Shown piece after piece: positions 25,984 to 34,649 of a stretch of 51,958 nt of DNA. The stretch is from Myxococcus sp. (GTDB lineage: Bacteria; Myxococcota; Myxococcia; Myxococcales; Myxococcaceae): positions 1 to 51,958 of the forward strand of contig JACSRE010000369.1 in assembly GCA_014879945.1 (NCBI GenBank), given 5' to 3'. The notes beneath the pieces were generated by a model, which was not told the origin of the DNA, did not search any database, and saw only the letters and a list, made by a program, of their open reading frames with translations. The position numbers and the translations under genes are program-made. How positions within the stretch are numbered: the stretch's first letter is position 1; the number at the start of each line of letters is the position of its first letter.

Positions 25984-28604
25984 AGGTTCTGCGCGACAGT
26001 CTGCCGGTTGAGGATTCGCGGCGAGATGAAGATGAGGAGCTCGTCCTTCGACTCGAGCTCGCGGTAGTTGCGGAAGAAGAAGCCGATGATGGGGATCTTG
26101 CTCAGCAGCGGGAGCCCGTTGCTCGTGGTCGAGCCGCGGCGCACATAGATGCCGCCGATCACCGTGGTGTCGCCGTCCTTCACCAGCACGTTGGTGTTGG
26201 CCTCCTTGCGGCTGATGGCGGGCTGGCCGTTGGCGCCCGAGTTCGCCGGGTCGGGCTGGTTGTTGCTGGCGATGATCTTCATCGTGATGCTCCCGTCGGC
26301 CGTCACGTGGGGGGTGACCGACAGCTGGAGGATCGCGTCAACGAAGACCGTGTTGGCGCCCGCCGCTGACACCTGGCTGAACGGAATCGACGTGCCCTGT
26401 GAGATGCGGGCGAGCTGGTTGTCGAGCGTGGTGACCCGCGGCGCCGAGAGCGTCTTGATCGAGCCCTGCGACTCGAGCGCCGAGAGGCGGAGGTTGAGCG
26501 TCGCCGCGCTGCCGGCGCTGCCGAACACCAGACCGATGGCGCCACCGGACCCGTCCTGGGCGCCGACCGGCAAGCTGACGGCGTAGTTGGGCGAGCCCTG
26601 AACACCGTCGGCGGCGGCGGTGCCGTTGGCGATACCGCCCGTCACGGCGAAGTTGTTGGGGAACTGCAGGCCCGTCGGGTTGCCCGTGGCCTGGCTCAAC
26701 ACCGACTGCCCGCCCCACTGCACGCCGATTTCACGCGCCTGGCGAATGTTGGCTTCGACGATGCGGGCCTCGATGAGCACCTGCGGCGTCTGGAGGTCGA
26801 GGCTGGCGACGAGCGAACGCACGCGCTGCATGTTCTCGGGCAGGTCGCGGACGATGAGGGTGTTGGTGCGGGCGTCGATCGAGACGTTCCCGCGCTCGCT
26901 GAGGATCTCCTTGACCTGCGTCGACATCTGCTCGGCGGTCGCGTAGTTGACGGGCACCAGCTGCACCGACAGCTCACGGGCGCTCTTCTCGGCCTTGCGG
27001 CGCTCGGCGCGGCTCTTGGCCTCTTCTTCGAGCTTCGCCAGCGGCGCGACCCGCAGAATGTTGCCGAGGTCTTCCATGCCGAGGGTCTTGGAGCGGAGGA
27101 TCAGCTCGAGCGCCTGGTCCCAGGGAACGTTGCGCAGGCGAATGGTGACCTTGCCCGACACGTCGTCGGCCACCACGATGTTCTTCTTCGAGATCTCCGC
27201 GATGATGCGCAGGAGGTTGTGAATCTCGATGTCCTTGAACTCGAACGAGACCTTCTTGCCGACGTAGCGGGTGCGCTTGGGCGCCCCCTCGACGGCGAAG
27301 ATCGACGACTCCACGGCCACGCCCGCGGTGCCGCGCCCGTCGGTGCTGGCGGTCTCGACGCCCTTCTGGCCCTGCTTGAACGTCCACGAGAGGCTGCCGG
27401 GCCTGGTCGCGACCACGTCGTCGAGCTCGGCCGAGCCAGCGACGACGATGCGAACCTTGTTCTCCGAGCCGGGCACCGCGAAGGTGCTGATCATCTTCAC
27501 CGCGGTCTGGAGGTCGCCGGTGTCGAGGCTCCGCTCCAGCTTGCGCGGCAGCCGCGCGCCGTCGAGCGTCAAGACGGCGCTGCGCCGGTCGGGGCGGTCC
27601 ACCTTCCAGCCACAACGGCCCGAGAGGGTGAGCTCGACGCGCCCCCCTGCCCCGTCCTCCTTGAAGGCGACGTTCTCGACGGTGGCGAGCTCGGCGTCGT
27701 CGGTGACGCTGACGCTCTGCCCGTCGATCACCACCTCTTGTCCCTCGGAGGGCGGCAGCGCCCTGGGGGCCGAGAGGCGAACCGAGACACCGGCGGCGAC
27801 GCGCTTGATGTCGTAGCTGGGCAGGCGCGAGGCGCCCTCGAGCACCACGCGGAAGCGGCGCTCGTCGCTGCCCACGCGGAGGTCGCGCACCAGCCGGTCA
27901 GAGACCTTCGGGCCTCGGGCCGGGCCGGCGAACCCGACGAGGTCGACCGCGAGGCGATCAGGCGCGCTCAGCTCGAGCGTCTCGATGCGCGCCACGGGGC
28001 CGTCGGTCTTCACCAGGAGCACGCCGCGGGAGTACGTCAGGCCCGTCACGCGGGCGCCCTTCCGGCTCACCGCGATCTCGTCGACCTTCACGGTGGGCTC
28101 GGCGGCCTCGGCGACCACCGGGGGCGCGGCCTCGGGCGCCTCGGCGGCGCGCTCGGCGGGCGCGGGCGACGGCGTCGGGGCGGCGGCCGTCGGGGGCGCC
28201 TCACCGTCGACCGTCACCACCAGCGTCGTGCCCTCGGCCCGAACGTCGTAGCGGCTGGCCTTGTCGAGCCCCACCAGCAGGCGGGCGACCTGGCTCTTGC
28301 CATCGGCGAACTGCGAGACGACGACGCCGCTCACGGGGCCGACGCCGTCGTAGTGGCCCAGGAGCGCGCCGCGCTGGGCGTTGGCGACGTCCACCACGAG
28401 CCGATCGGGCTCCTGCAGTCGGAAGACGGTGAAGACGGGCGGGCTGTTGGCGTCGACCCGAATCATCGCGCCCGTGGGCGAGGTGGTGACGCGAAGCGAC
28501 GAGAGGTCGTTCCGCTCCGCCGCCACGGCAACCACGGCGACGACACTCAGGGCTGCTGCGACAAGGCGATTCATCGACCTGGGCTCCATTGCAAATGCAC
28601 GCAT
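25980..28604 (-). CDS. pilQ: Type IV pilus secretin PilQ
   Basis: This 874-residue protein forms the outer-membrane channel for the pilus. After a signal peptide (MNRLVAAALSVVAVVAVA) there are three AMIN-like segments (about 30-130, 175-270, 305-410), which bind peptidoglycan. An STN/N0 domain follows (about 440-520; VSFEFKDIEIHNLLRIIAE), then a secretin N1 domain (about 550-610; YATAEQMSTQVKEILSERG) and the secretin core (about 615-865), with QVLIEARIVEAN, a gate region and the end ELLIFISPRIL. The start at 28604 keeps a 2-base gap to pilP. ATG at 28574, directly before the signal peptide and with a GGAG upstream, is equally plausible. It follows pilP; the lipoprotein gene overlaps its stop. 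Confidence 0.95.
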   Translation of the reverse strand: MRAFAMEPRSMNRLVAAALSVVAVVAVAAERNDLSSLRVTTSPTGAMIRVDANSPPVFTVFRLQEPDRLVVDVANAQRGALLGHYDGVGPVSGVVVSQFADGKSQVARLLVGLDKASRYDVRAEGTTLVVTVDGEAPPTAAAPTPSPAPAERAAEAPEAAPPVVAEAAEPTVKVDEIAVSRKGARVTGLTYSRGVLLVKTDGPVARIETLELSAPDRLAVDLVGFAGPARGPKVSDRLVRDLRVGSDERRFRVVLEGASRLPSYDIKRVAAGVSVRLSAPRALPPSEGQEVVIDGQSVSVTDDAELATVENVAFKEDGAGGRVELTLSGRCGWKVDRPDRRSAVLTLDGARLPRKLERSLDTGDLQTAVKMISTFAVPGSENKVRIVVAGSAELDDVVATRPGSLSWTFKQGQKGVETASTDGRGTAGVAVESSIFAVEGAPKRTRYVGKKVSFEFKDIEIHNLLRIIAEISKKNIVVADDVSGKVTIRLRNVPWDQALELILRSKTLGMEDLGNILRVAPLAKLEEEAKSRAERRKAEKSARELSVQLVPVNYATAEQMSTQVKEILSERGNVSIDARTNTLIVRDLPENMQRVRSLVASLDLQTPQVLIEARIVEANIRQAREIGVQWGGQSVLSQATGNPTGLQFPNNFAVTGGIANGTAAADGVQGSPNYAVSLPVGAQDGSGGAIGLVFGSAGSAATLNLRLSALESQGSIKTLSAPRVTTLDNQLARISQGTSIPFSQVSAAGANTVFVDAILQLSVTPHVTADGSITMKIIASNNQPDPANSGANGQPAISRKEANTNVLVKDGDTTVIGGIYVRRGSTTSNGLPLLSKIPIIGFFFRNYRELESKDELLIFISPRILNRQTVAQNL

Positions 28605-28606
28605 GA

Positions 28607-29188
28607 TCACTCTCGCGTCTTTCCGTTCATGAGGTCGAGAACCGGGTTGGTGCCCTGTCCTTCGGTGCTGACACACAGGCTCTGACGGTTGGGTTGTGCT
28701 CGGCCATCGGGACCAACGACGAATGAGGTCACGACGATGCAGTCTCTGAGGATGGCTGTCACTTTTCCTGCCTGCCGGCCGACCTTGGTGTTGCGGCGAA
28801 CCACGTGCCCGGTGCCGGTGCGGTCTTCGACCATCGCGACCGGGTTCGCGTCTCCGCTGACCACGGCCACCAGCCGCAGCTCATCGAGATCGACCTGACA
28901 CAGCGGCTCATCGCAGACGTCGCGCTCGGTGCCGCTGCCCGAGGTGCTGGGGCTCGACGGCTCGCTGGAGGTGCTGCCTCCGCGGAAGGGGTCGCGCTTG
29001 CCCATCGAGACGTACGAGTAGAGGTAGGGCTCGCCAGACGAGAGCCCGACCCCGGCGTCGACGACCGCGGGCCGCCTGGGCTGCACCACCGCCGTGGGGG
29101 CGGCGCCGGTGGTGCCGTCGTCGCCGCAGGCCGCGAGCAGCGCAGCGAGGGCCAGCACCAGCGCGAGGGCCTTGAGGACGCCGCTCAT
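28607..29188 (-). CDS. pilP: Type IV pilus alignment lipoprotein PilP
   Basis: This 193-residue lipoprotein has a signal peptide ending in the lipobox LAAC (LALAALLAACGDD). A Pro/Ser/Thr-rich disordered region contains the conserved YSYVSMGKRDPFR segment. A C-terminal small beta domain (about 100-165, with DELRLVAVVSG and GHVVRRNTKVGRQAGKV) is the homology region that contacts the N0 domain of PilQ. PilP connects the inner-membrane PilN/PilO pair to the secretin. Family length is about 175-190 residues. The start ATG overlaps the pilO stop (ATGA), and pilQ begins two bases or a little more after its stop. Three further cysteines flank the beta domain. Confidence 0.93.
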   Translation of the reverse strand: MSGVLKALALVLALAALLAACGDDGTTGAAPTAVVQPRRPAVVDAGVGLSSGEPYLYSYVSMGKRDPFRGGSTSSEPSSPSTSGSGTERDVCDEPLCQVDLDELRLVAVVSGDANPVAMVEDRTGTGHVVRRNTKVGRQAGKVTAILRDCIVVTSFVVGPDGRAQPNRQSLCVSTEGQGTNPVLDLMNGKTRE

Positions 29189-29790
29189 GGCGTACCTCCG
29201 GGCGCCCCGGGGGGCTTGGGCTTCTGGGTGATGAAGCGGAACGTGGTGGCCATGAAGTCCGAGCTCAAGATCACCTTGTCGTTGCGGAGGGTCGGCGTCC
29301 CCAGCTTGAGGTTGTTGACGTTCACGATGCGCTTGAGCTGCGAGATCTCCTGAAGGAAGACCGCGATCTCGTGGTAGTTGCCCTTGACCGCCATCGCGAT
29401 GGGAATGCGGGCGAAGAACGACTCGGCCGACTCGGTGCCGGGCACGACGCGGGTGATCTCGAGCCCAGCCTTCTTCCCGAGGTCGTTGAGCGCGGCCAGG
29501 AGCTCGCCGAGGTCTTTCCGTTCGGGCAGCTCGGTGAGCGCGTCCTGGAGCTGCTGCTCGAGCTGGTCCATCTCGCGGCGGCGCTCGAGCAGGTTGTCGG
29601 CGATCTCCTTCTTCTCGGCGTAGGTCTGGTCGAGGGTGACCTGCTGCGCCTTGAGCGACTCGATCTCGGTCTCGATGTCTTGAATGAGGAGGAACCAGGC
29701 GCCCGCGGTCATCAAGACGATGATGCCGACGACGATGCCGGCCTTGGCGGCGATGGGGAGCTTATTGACGCGTTCGAGGAGCTGTTCCAT
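29185..29790 (-). CDS. pilO: Type IV pilus inner-membrane alignment protein PilO
   Basis: This 201-residue protein has a short cytoplasmic N-terminus, one membrane helix (AGIVVGIIVLMTAGAWFLLI, about 17-36), a coiled-coil stretch (about 40-95; LKAQQVTLDQTYAEKKEI), and a ferredoxin-like periplasmic domain (about 100-190) with LGELLAALNDLGKKAGLEI and a final strand region. PilO pairs with PilN through the coiled coil, forming the inner-membrane ring under PilP/PilQ. The C-terminal tail ends in a Lys/Pro/Gly stretch. It lies 3 bases after pilN and overlaps pilP. Confidence 0.93.
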   Translation of the reverse strand: MEQLLERVNKLPIAAKAGIVVGIIVLMTAGAWFLLIQDIETEIESLKAQQVTLDQTYAEKKEIADNLLERRREMDQLEQQLQDALTELPERKDLGELLAALNDLGKKAGLEITRVVPGTESAESFFARIPIAMAVKGNYHEIAVFLQEISQLKRIVNVNNLKLGTPTLRNDKVILSSDFMATTFRFITQKPKPPGAPGGTP

Positions 29791-29793
29791 GGG

Positions 29794-30465
29794 TCACGTC
29801 GCGTAGTTGGCGGTCATGCCGAGCTCGAACTTGACGTTCGGCTTGCCCTTGTTGTCGAACTGCTCGCTCGTCTTCAGCTCGACCCCGGTGAAGAAGTTCG
29901 AGAGGTCCTTGGCCTCGAAGTCTTCGATGGAGCCCTCGGCCGAGAGGAGCTCGATGCGAACGGTGCGGGCGTCGCGCTTGCGCTCCACCACCCGGCCGAT
30001 GCCCTTGGGCGTCCACACGATGTTGCTGAGGCCGTGCATGAACTCCGACACGTCTTCGTGGCTCTCGCCGGTGCCGACGATTCGCACTGCGCTGGCCTTC
30101 TCGTCGAAGTCCGAGACGAAGACCTTCTTGGGGATCGCCGACGAGAGCGCGTCGAGCATCTTGACCGGCCCGTTGCGCTGCTTCTTGAGCTTGTCGAGGA
30201 TCGCGAGCTTGTCGACGACCTCTTTCTTGCGCTTCTTGAGCTCGTTGACCTCGCCGATCTGCTTCTCGAGGGTGTCGATGCGGCGCTGGGTCTCGGTGAC
30301 CTGCTCCTGGTGGCGCTCGCGCACGCCGTCTCGCGACGCGTACCAGTAGTAGTTGCCGGCGCCCGAGATGATGAGGGCCCCCGCGACCAGCACGAGGAAC
30401 TGCCGCCCCATCTCCCGCTTCTTCACCTGCCGGACTGGCAGGAGGTTGATTCTGATCGTCGTCAT
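29794..30465 (-). CDS. pilN: Type IV pilus inner-membrane alignment protein PilN
   Basis: This 223-residue protein starts with TTIRINLLPVR, the conserved cytoplasmic INLLP peptide that inserts into PilM. A membrane helix (FLVLVAGALIISGAGNYYWY) follows at about residues 24-43, then a coiled coil rich in Lys/Glu (about 50-100), and a periplasmic ferredoxin-like domain (about 110-215; FVSDFDEKASAVRIVGTGES). It forms heterodimers with PilO. The gene sits 14 bases after pilM and 3 bases before pilO. All hallmarks are present and the length is close to other PilN proteins, if slightly longer in the coiled coil. Confidence 0.94.
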   Translation of the reverse strand: MTTIRINLLPVRQVKKREMGRQFLVLVAGALIISGAGNYYWYASRDGVRERHQEQVTETQRRIDTLEKQIGEVNELKKRKKEVVDKLAILDKLKKQRNGPVKMLDALSSAIPKKVFVSDFDEKASAVRIVGTGESHEDVSEFMHGLSNIVWTPKGIGRVVERKRDARTVRIELLSAEGSIEDFEAKDLSNFFTGVELKTSEQFDNKGKPNVKFELGMTANYAT

Positions 30466-30479
30466 GGGTCGTCCTCCTT

Positions 30480-31562
30480 TCAGCCGAGCTTGTCGCCGGG
30501 TTTACGCAGGGCCAACCCCACGGCGACCGCCGCCTGCGGGGCGACGTCCATGATGAAGGCGGGGTCGAACTTGCGGTTGTCGATCTCGATCCGCTTGAAG
30601 GGCTGCAGAATCTCCACGGGCACTCCGACTCGTGACTCGATCGTCTTGAAGAGCGCGGGCACCTTGGCCGTGCCGCCCGAGAGGAAGACCTTCGAGAAGG
30701 TCGCGTCGGCGGCGGTGCCTGCGTAGAAGTCGAGGCTGCGCTGGATCTCGCCGGCGACCTGCTCGGCGACCTGGCTCATCACCTTCTCGACTTCCTGGGG
30801 AACGACGGCGTCGGCGTCACCGCGGCCACCGCCGACCTTCAGCGCCTCGGCCTCTTCGTACGAGACGTTCAGCTGCTTCTGGATCTCTTCGGTGAACTGG
30901 TTGCCGCCGATGGTGACGTCGCGGGTGAAGACCGTCACGCCGCCCGAGAGGATGTTGATGTTCACCACCGCCGCGCCGGCGTTGATGAGCACCACCGTCT
31001 CGTTCATCGGCACCTCGTAGTTGGCCGAGAACGCGTTCTGCACGGCGAAGGCGTCGACGTCGACCACCACGGGAATCAGGCCCGCCTCGGTCACGACCTG
31101 GGTGTAGTCGTTGATCATGTCCTTCTTGGCGGCGACGAGCAGCACGTCCATCTGGCCGGTCTGATCGTTAGCGTCGGCCTTGAGGATCTGGGTGTCGATG
31201 TTGACGTCTTTGATGTCGAAGGGAATGTGCTGCTCGGCTTCCCACTGAATCGCCTCTTCGAGCTCGTCTTGCGACATGCGCGGCATCGAGATCTTCTTGA
31301 TGATCACCGAGTGCCCGCCGACGCCGATGGCGACCTCTTTGTGGCGGAGCTTCAGCTCTCCGACGAGCTCCTGAACGGCCTGAACGATGGCCGTCGAGTT
31401 CATCAGCGCGCCGTCGACGATCGCCTCGGGCGGCAGCGGCTTCATTCCGAAGCTCTGCAGCGAGTAGATGATCTCACCGCGACGGCGGTTCTCCTTGAGC
31501 GAAATGAGCTTCACACCGGAAGAACCGATGTCGAGCCCCAGTGCCAGCTTCCCTTTGGCCAT
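30480..31562 (-). CDS. pilM: Type IV pilus cytoplasmic actin-like protein PilM
   Basis: This 360-residue FtsA/actin-like ATP-binding protein has the phosphate-1 motif LGLDIGSSGVKLISL, a connecting region with IQWEAEQHIPFD (a PilM signature), a second phosphate loop in VVLINAGAAVVNINILSG, and the adenosine motif FLSGGTAKVPALF. It forms a cytoplasmic ring that binds the N-terminal peptide of PilN and connects to the PilB/PilT motors. The ATG at 31562 is preceded by AAGGAG. It is the first pil gene of the operon, 79 bases after the XRE regulator, and cotranscription with that regulator is likely since no strong terminator separates them. Confidence 0.95.
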   Translation of the reverse strand: MAKGKLALGLDIGSSGVKLISLKENRRRGEIIYSLQSFGMKPLPPEAIVDGALMNSTAIVQAVQELVGELKLRHKEVAIGVGGHSVIIKKISMPRMSQDELEEAIQWEAEQHIPFDIKDVNIDTQILKADANDQTGQMDVLLVAAKKDMINDYTQVVTEAGLIPVVVDVDAFAVQNAFSANYEVPMNETVVLINAGAAVVNINILSGGVTVFTRDVTIGGNQFTEEIQKQLNVSYEEAEALKVGGGRGDADAVVPQEVEKVMSQVAEQVAGEIQRSLDFYAGTAADATFSKVFLSGGTAKVPALFKTIESRVGVPVEILQPFKRIEIDNRKFDPAFIMDVAPQAAVAVGLALRKPGDKLG

Positions 31563-31641
31563 CGCGTCCTGGCTCCTTCACCGTGCAGCGTGCTTCGAAA
31601 GACTACGGCCGGAATCGGCCTTCTCCAAAAAACCCGGCTGA

Positions 31642-31869
31642 TCAGTCTTCGAAGACCTGACCCTTGTCGGAGACCTTGAGCCCCAGGGCGAGAATGATCT
31701 TGCGCTTGGTGTCGAGGCGGCACGGCGCGCCGCGCTCGACCCGATCGATCGTCAGCACCGACACGCCCGCGCGGCGCGCCAGCTCGGCCTTCGACAGCAG
31801 CCGCTCCTCACGCAGGTGTTGAACGTGGTTCCTGCGATCGCCTTCGTCGTCATCGCCGCGCGCGCTCAT
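31642..31869 (-). CDS. Small XRE-family helix-turn-helix protein upstream of pilM
   Basis: This 75-residue protein consists of one Cro/CI-type helix-turn-helix: LREERLLSKAELARRAGVSV then LTIDRVERGAPCRLDTK, with a helix ending KIILALGLKVSD. The ATG at 31869 (MSARGDDDEGDRR) is chosen because the domain starts soon after it; a longer frame to 32019 reads through the AT-rich promoter island. It contains no partner domain, so it should bind DNA as a dimer. Its gene heads the pilMNOPQ operon, and nested palindromes lie 74-106 bases upstream of its start, so self-regulation and control of the pil operon is a reasonable inference. Confidence 0.85.
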   Translation of the reverse strand: MSARGDDDEGDRRNHVQHLREERLLSKAELARRAGVSVLTIDRVERGAPCRLDTKRKIILALGLKVSDKGQVFED

Positions 31870-31922
31870 TCGGATCACGAGCTTTCCCCGCGCCGTGCCG
31901 GCTGTCAATCGAACTGATCTTT

Positions 31923-31975
31923 CTTTGACCCCATAATTAGATGTCAAAGATATGTAGGTATACATCAAAATGTAT
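31923..31975. promoter_or_regulatory. AT-rich island with two palindromes ahead of the XRE-pilM operon
   Basis: In an unusually AT-rich stretch (about 31915-31976) there are two inverted repeats: CTTTGAC at 31923-31929 with GTCAAAG at 31943-31949 (13-base spacer), and ATACAT at 31960-31965 with ATGTAT at 31970-31975 (4-base spacer). Both are perfect. TTGACA-like elements occur in the same place on the minus strand, but no matching -10 can be fixed. It is the only spacer before the XRE gene, so it most likely holds the operon promoter and operator. Confidence 0.55.
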
Positions 31976-32032
31976 GTGCGCGGAGGCCCACCCCAAGGGC
32001 TGGGGGGGGCGCCGATCACGAACAGCGGTGGC

Positions 32033-33469
32033 TCAGGGCAGCGGGGCGTCGGGGTCGAGGGCGCCTTCGGCGTCGGGGTCGATGCCGTAGTCTTTGATCT
32101 TGTAGAGCAGCGCGCGGTGGCTGATCTCGAGCAGGTCGGCGGCGTGGGTGCGGTTGCCGCGGGTCTTGCGCAGCGCCGCGCGAATGAAGCGCTCCTCGAG
32201 CTGCACCATGGCGCGCTTGAGTGAGTACTCGGCCTCTTTGGGCGTCGGCACGGCCACGGCCGGGCGTACGGGCGCGGCGGCGGCCTTGCGGGCGACCACC
32301 CGCTCGGGCAGCGCGTCGAGCTCGACCACCGCCCCGTCGGCCAGGAGCACCGCGCGCTCCACCGCGTTCTCGAGCTCGCGCACGTTGCCCGGCCACTCGT
32401 ACGCCAGGAGCGCGGCCTGCGCCTCGACCGAGAAGCCCGTCACCGGCTCCTGCCGGTTGAACGCGCGGTTGAAGCGCCCCACGAAGGTAGCGGCCAGCGA
32501 CAGCACGTCGTCGCGGCGCTCCCGCAGCGGCGGCACCTGCAGCTGCACCACGTTGAGGCGGAAGTAGAGGTCTTCACGAAACTCGCCGCGCTCCACCAGG
32601 CGGGTGAGGTCGCGCAGCGTCGCGGCGATCACCCGCACGTCGACCTTCTCGACGCGGTTCTCACCGACGGGCCGCACCTCGCCCTCCTGCAGCACCCGCA
32701 GCAGCTTGACCTGCGCGGCCGCCGGGAGCTCGGCGACCTCGTCGAGGAGGATGGTGCCCTTGTGCGCGTCGGTGAAGAGGCCGCGCTTGGCCGTGCGCGC
32801 GTCGGTGAAGGCGCCCCGCGCGTGCCCGAAGAGCTCCGACTCGATGAGCCCCGCCGGAATCGCGCCGCAGTTCACCGTCACGAAGGCCTCGTTCGCCCGG
32901 GGCGAGAGCTCGTGCAGCGTGCGCGCGACCAGCTCCTTGCCCGTGCCCGACTCTCCGGTGATCAACACGGTGCTGTTGACGGGGCCGACGCGCTGCATCT
33001 GCTTCTTCAGCGCCTTCATCGGCTCGCTGCCGCCCAGCATCTGCTCGAGGGTCGCGCTCCCCGCCGGCGCCCGCAGCCGCCGGTTCTCGCGCAGCAGCCG
33101 GGCGCGCTCCTCGACCTTGCGCAGGGTGAAGACGATCTCTTCGGGCTTGAAGGGCTTCTGGACGAAGTCGTAGGCCCCCGCGGCGACCGCCTCGAGCGCC
33201 TGGTCCTTCGAGCCGTACGCGCTCATCACCAGCACCGTCAGCTCGGGCTGGAGCGCGAGCCCCTGCTTGAGGAGCGCCATGCCGTCGAGGCGCGGCATGC
33301 GCACGTCAGAGATCATCACGTCGTAGGGCCGGGCGTTGAGCTCCTTGAGCGCCTCTTCGCCGTCAGAGACCGCGCGCACCTCGAAGCCGTGCTCGCTGAG
33401 CACCAACGTCAACACGTGGCGAATCGAGGCCTCGTCGTCGACGACCAGGATCGAGCGGAGGGTGCCCAT
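32033..33469 (-). CDS. pilR2: Sigma54-dependent NtrC-type response regulator (PilR2-like)
   Basis: This 478-residue regulator has a receiver domain (about 5-120; phosphoacceptor Asp in MISDVRMPRLDG), an AAA+ sigma54 activator domain (about 150-380; Walker A GESGTGKE, Walker B GTILLDEVAELP) and a C-terminal Fis-type helix-turn-helix (TRGNRTHAADLLEISHRALL). The sigma54-contact loop reads GAFTDA where most family members have GAFTGA. The ATG at 33469 precedes the receiver domain directly; ATG at 33481 is an alternative, and neither has a strong ribosome site. It lies 29-41 bases after the paired histidine kinase. By its position between pilI and pilM it matches the second PilS/PilR pair of Myxococcus pil clusters; the name is by synteny. 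Confidence 0.88.
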   Translation of the reverse strand: MGTLRSILVVDDEASIRHVLTLVLSEHGFEVRAVSDGEEALKELNARPYDVMISDVRMPRLDGMALLKQGLALQPELTVLVMSAYGSKDQALEAVAAGAYDFVQKPFKPEEIVFTLRKVEERARLLRENRRLRAPAGSATLEQMLGGSEPMKALKKQMQRVGPVNSTVLITGESGTGKELVARTLHELSPRANEAFVTVNCGAIPAGLIESELFGHARGAFTDARTAKRGLFTDAHKGTILLDEVAELPAAAQVKLLRVLQEGEVRPVGENRVEKVDVRVIAATLRDLTRLVERGEFREDLYFRLNVVQLQVPPLRERRDDVLSLAATFVGRFNRAFNRQEPVTGFSVEAQAALLAYEWPGNVRELENAVERAVLLADGAVVELDALPERVVARKAAAAPVRPAVAVPTPKEAEYSLKRAMVQLEERFIRAALRKTRGNRTHAADLLEISHRALLYKIKDYGIDPDAEGALDPDAPLP

Positions 33470-33509
33470 GGGCGATGACATACGCGAGGTGGCGCAGCCG
33501 ATCGACTTG

Positions 33510-34616
33510 TCAGGGCGCGGGCAACGAGATGACGAAGCGGGCGCCGCCCTCGGCGCGGTTCTCGGCGGTGAGCTTGCCGTCGAACTGCCCCAGCAGGTGG
33601 CGCGAGACCGCCAGGCCCAGCCCGGTGCCCTGCCCCGGCGCCTTGGTGGTGAAGAAGGGCGTGAAGAGCTTCGAGAGCACCTCGGAGGCAATGCCCGGGC
33701 CGTCGTCCTCGACGCGCACCCGCGCGGCGCCGTCCTCGAGCGACACCCGCACCCAGACGTGGCCCCGGCCGCCGACGGCCTGGCAGGCGTTGAGGAGCAG
33801 GTTGACCAGCACCTGCGCCAGCGGGCCTGGCTCGGCGCGCAGCCAGGTGGACTCGGGGCAGTCGAGCTCGATGCGCACGTCGCTGTTCTCGCGCATCGAG
33901 CTGACCATCTTCACGCACCCGTCGATCAGCGGGCGCACCTCGATGGGCTGCGCCTTCCCCCGTGAGGGGCGCCCCATCTCGAGCAGCCCGCGCACGATGC
34001 CGTCGATGCGCTTGACCTCTTCTTCGATGCGCTCCACCACCTCGAGGGTCTGCGGGTTGCCGTCGGCCCGCATGCGCAGCACCGAGAGGTAGCCGAGAAT
34101 GCCCGAGAGCGGGTTGCCCACCTCGTGGGCGACGCCGGCGGCCAGCTTGCCGATGGTGGCGAGCCGATCGGCGGCCACCAGCTCGGCCTGCAGCCGCGAC
34201 TTCTGCTCGACGTTCACCGAGAGCTCCTGGAGCCGCCGCGCGCTGGTGGTGCGCTCGGCCACCAGCAGGTCGCCCAGGTGCAGCGCGGCCTGAGACAGGC
34301 TGCCCGCGAGGCTTCCGTCGGAAGGGAGCCGGCTGCCTTCGCGCTCCAGCACCGCCGCCGCCTGCCGCTCCGCGTCCTTGATCGGCCGCCCGACCAGCAG
34401 GCTCAGCAACAGGTAGGTGACCACCATCGACAGCACGAGATCGAGCAGCCCCAGCAACGCCACCACGGCCTCGATGCGGGTCGCGCTCTGCACGTCACCG
34501 GTCAGCGCGCGGGCGGCGTCGAGCTGCGCCGAGACGATCGGCTGCAGGCTGAGCCAGGTGCCGCCGGCCGACGCGATGGCGACGACGACCGAGACCGCGA
34601 GCAGGCGAGACCGCAT
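33510..34616 (-). CDS. pilS2: Sensor histidine kinase (PilS2/NtrB-like)
   Basis: This 368-residue kinase has two membrane helices (LLAVSVVVAIASAGGTWLSL and VVALLGLLDLVLSMVVTYLLL, about 5-24 and 50-75) with a short periplasmic loop. A HAMP-like linker follows, then the dimerisation/phosphoacceptor helix with His in AAGVAHEVGNPLSGILGYL, and the ATP-binding domain: N box LLNACQAV, G1 VEDDGPGIA, F box LFTPFFTTK, G2 GTGLGLAV. No PAS domain is visible. It presumably phosphorylates the regulator encoded next. It follows pilI by 33 bases; in the Myxococcus order known to me pilD sits in that position, and it is absent here. Confidence 0.88.
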   Translation of the reverse strand: MRSRLLAVSVVVAIASAGGTWLSLQPIVSAQLDAARALTGDVQSATRIEAVVALLGLLDLVLSMVVTYLLLSLLVGRPIKDAERQAAAVLEREGSRLPSDGSLAGSLSQAALHLGDLLVAERTTSARRLQELSVNVEQKSRLQAELVAADRLATIGKLAAGVAHEVGNPLSGILGYLSVLRMRADGNPQTLEVVERIEEEVKRIDGIVRGLLEMGRPSRGKAQPIEVRPLIDGCVKMVSSMRENSDVRIELDCPESTWLRAEPGPLAQVLVNLLLNACQAVGGRGHVWVRVSLEDGAARVRVEDDGPGIASEVLSKLFTPFFTTKAPGQGTGLGLAVSRHLLGQFDGKLTAENRAEGGARFVISLPAP

Positions 34617-34649
34617 GGGGTCGATTCTGGTCGCCGTCGGGCGCGGCGG

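Noticed and set aside
31615-31660. GTCTTCGAAGAC palindrome and T6 run after the XRE gene, as a possible terminator
   Set aside because: The stem is only 4 bp and the T-run starts about 12 bases after it, so it does not form a proper intrinsic terminator.
31984-32010. GG-N10-GC element upstream of the XRE gene as a sigma54 promoter
   Set aside because: Only the GG and GC match within a G/C-only stretch; the flanking consensus is missing.
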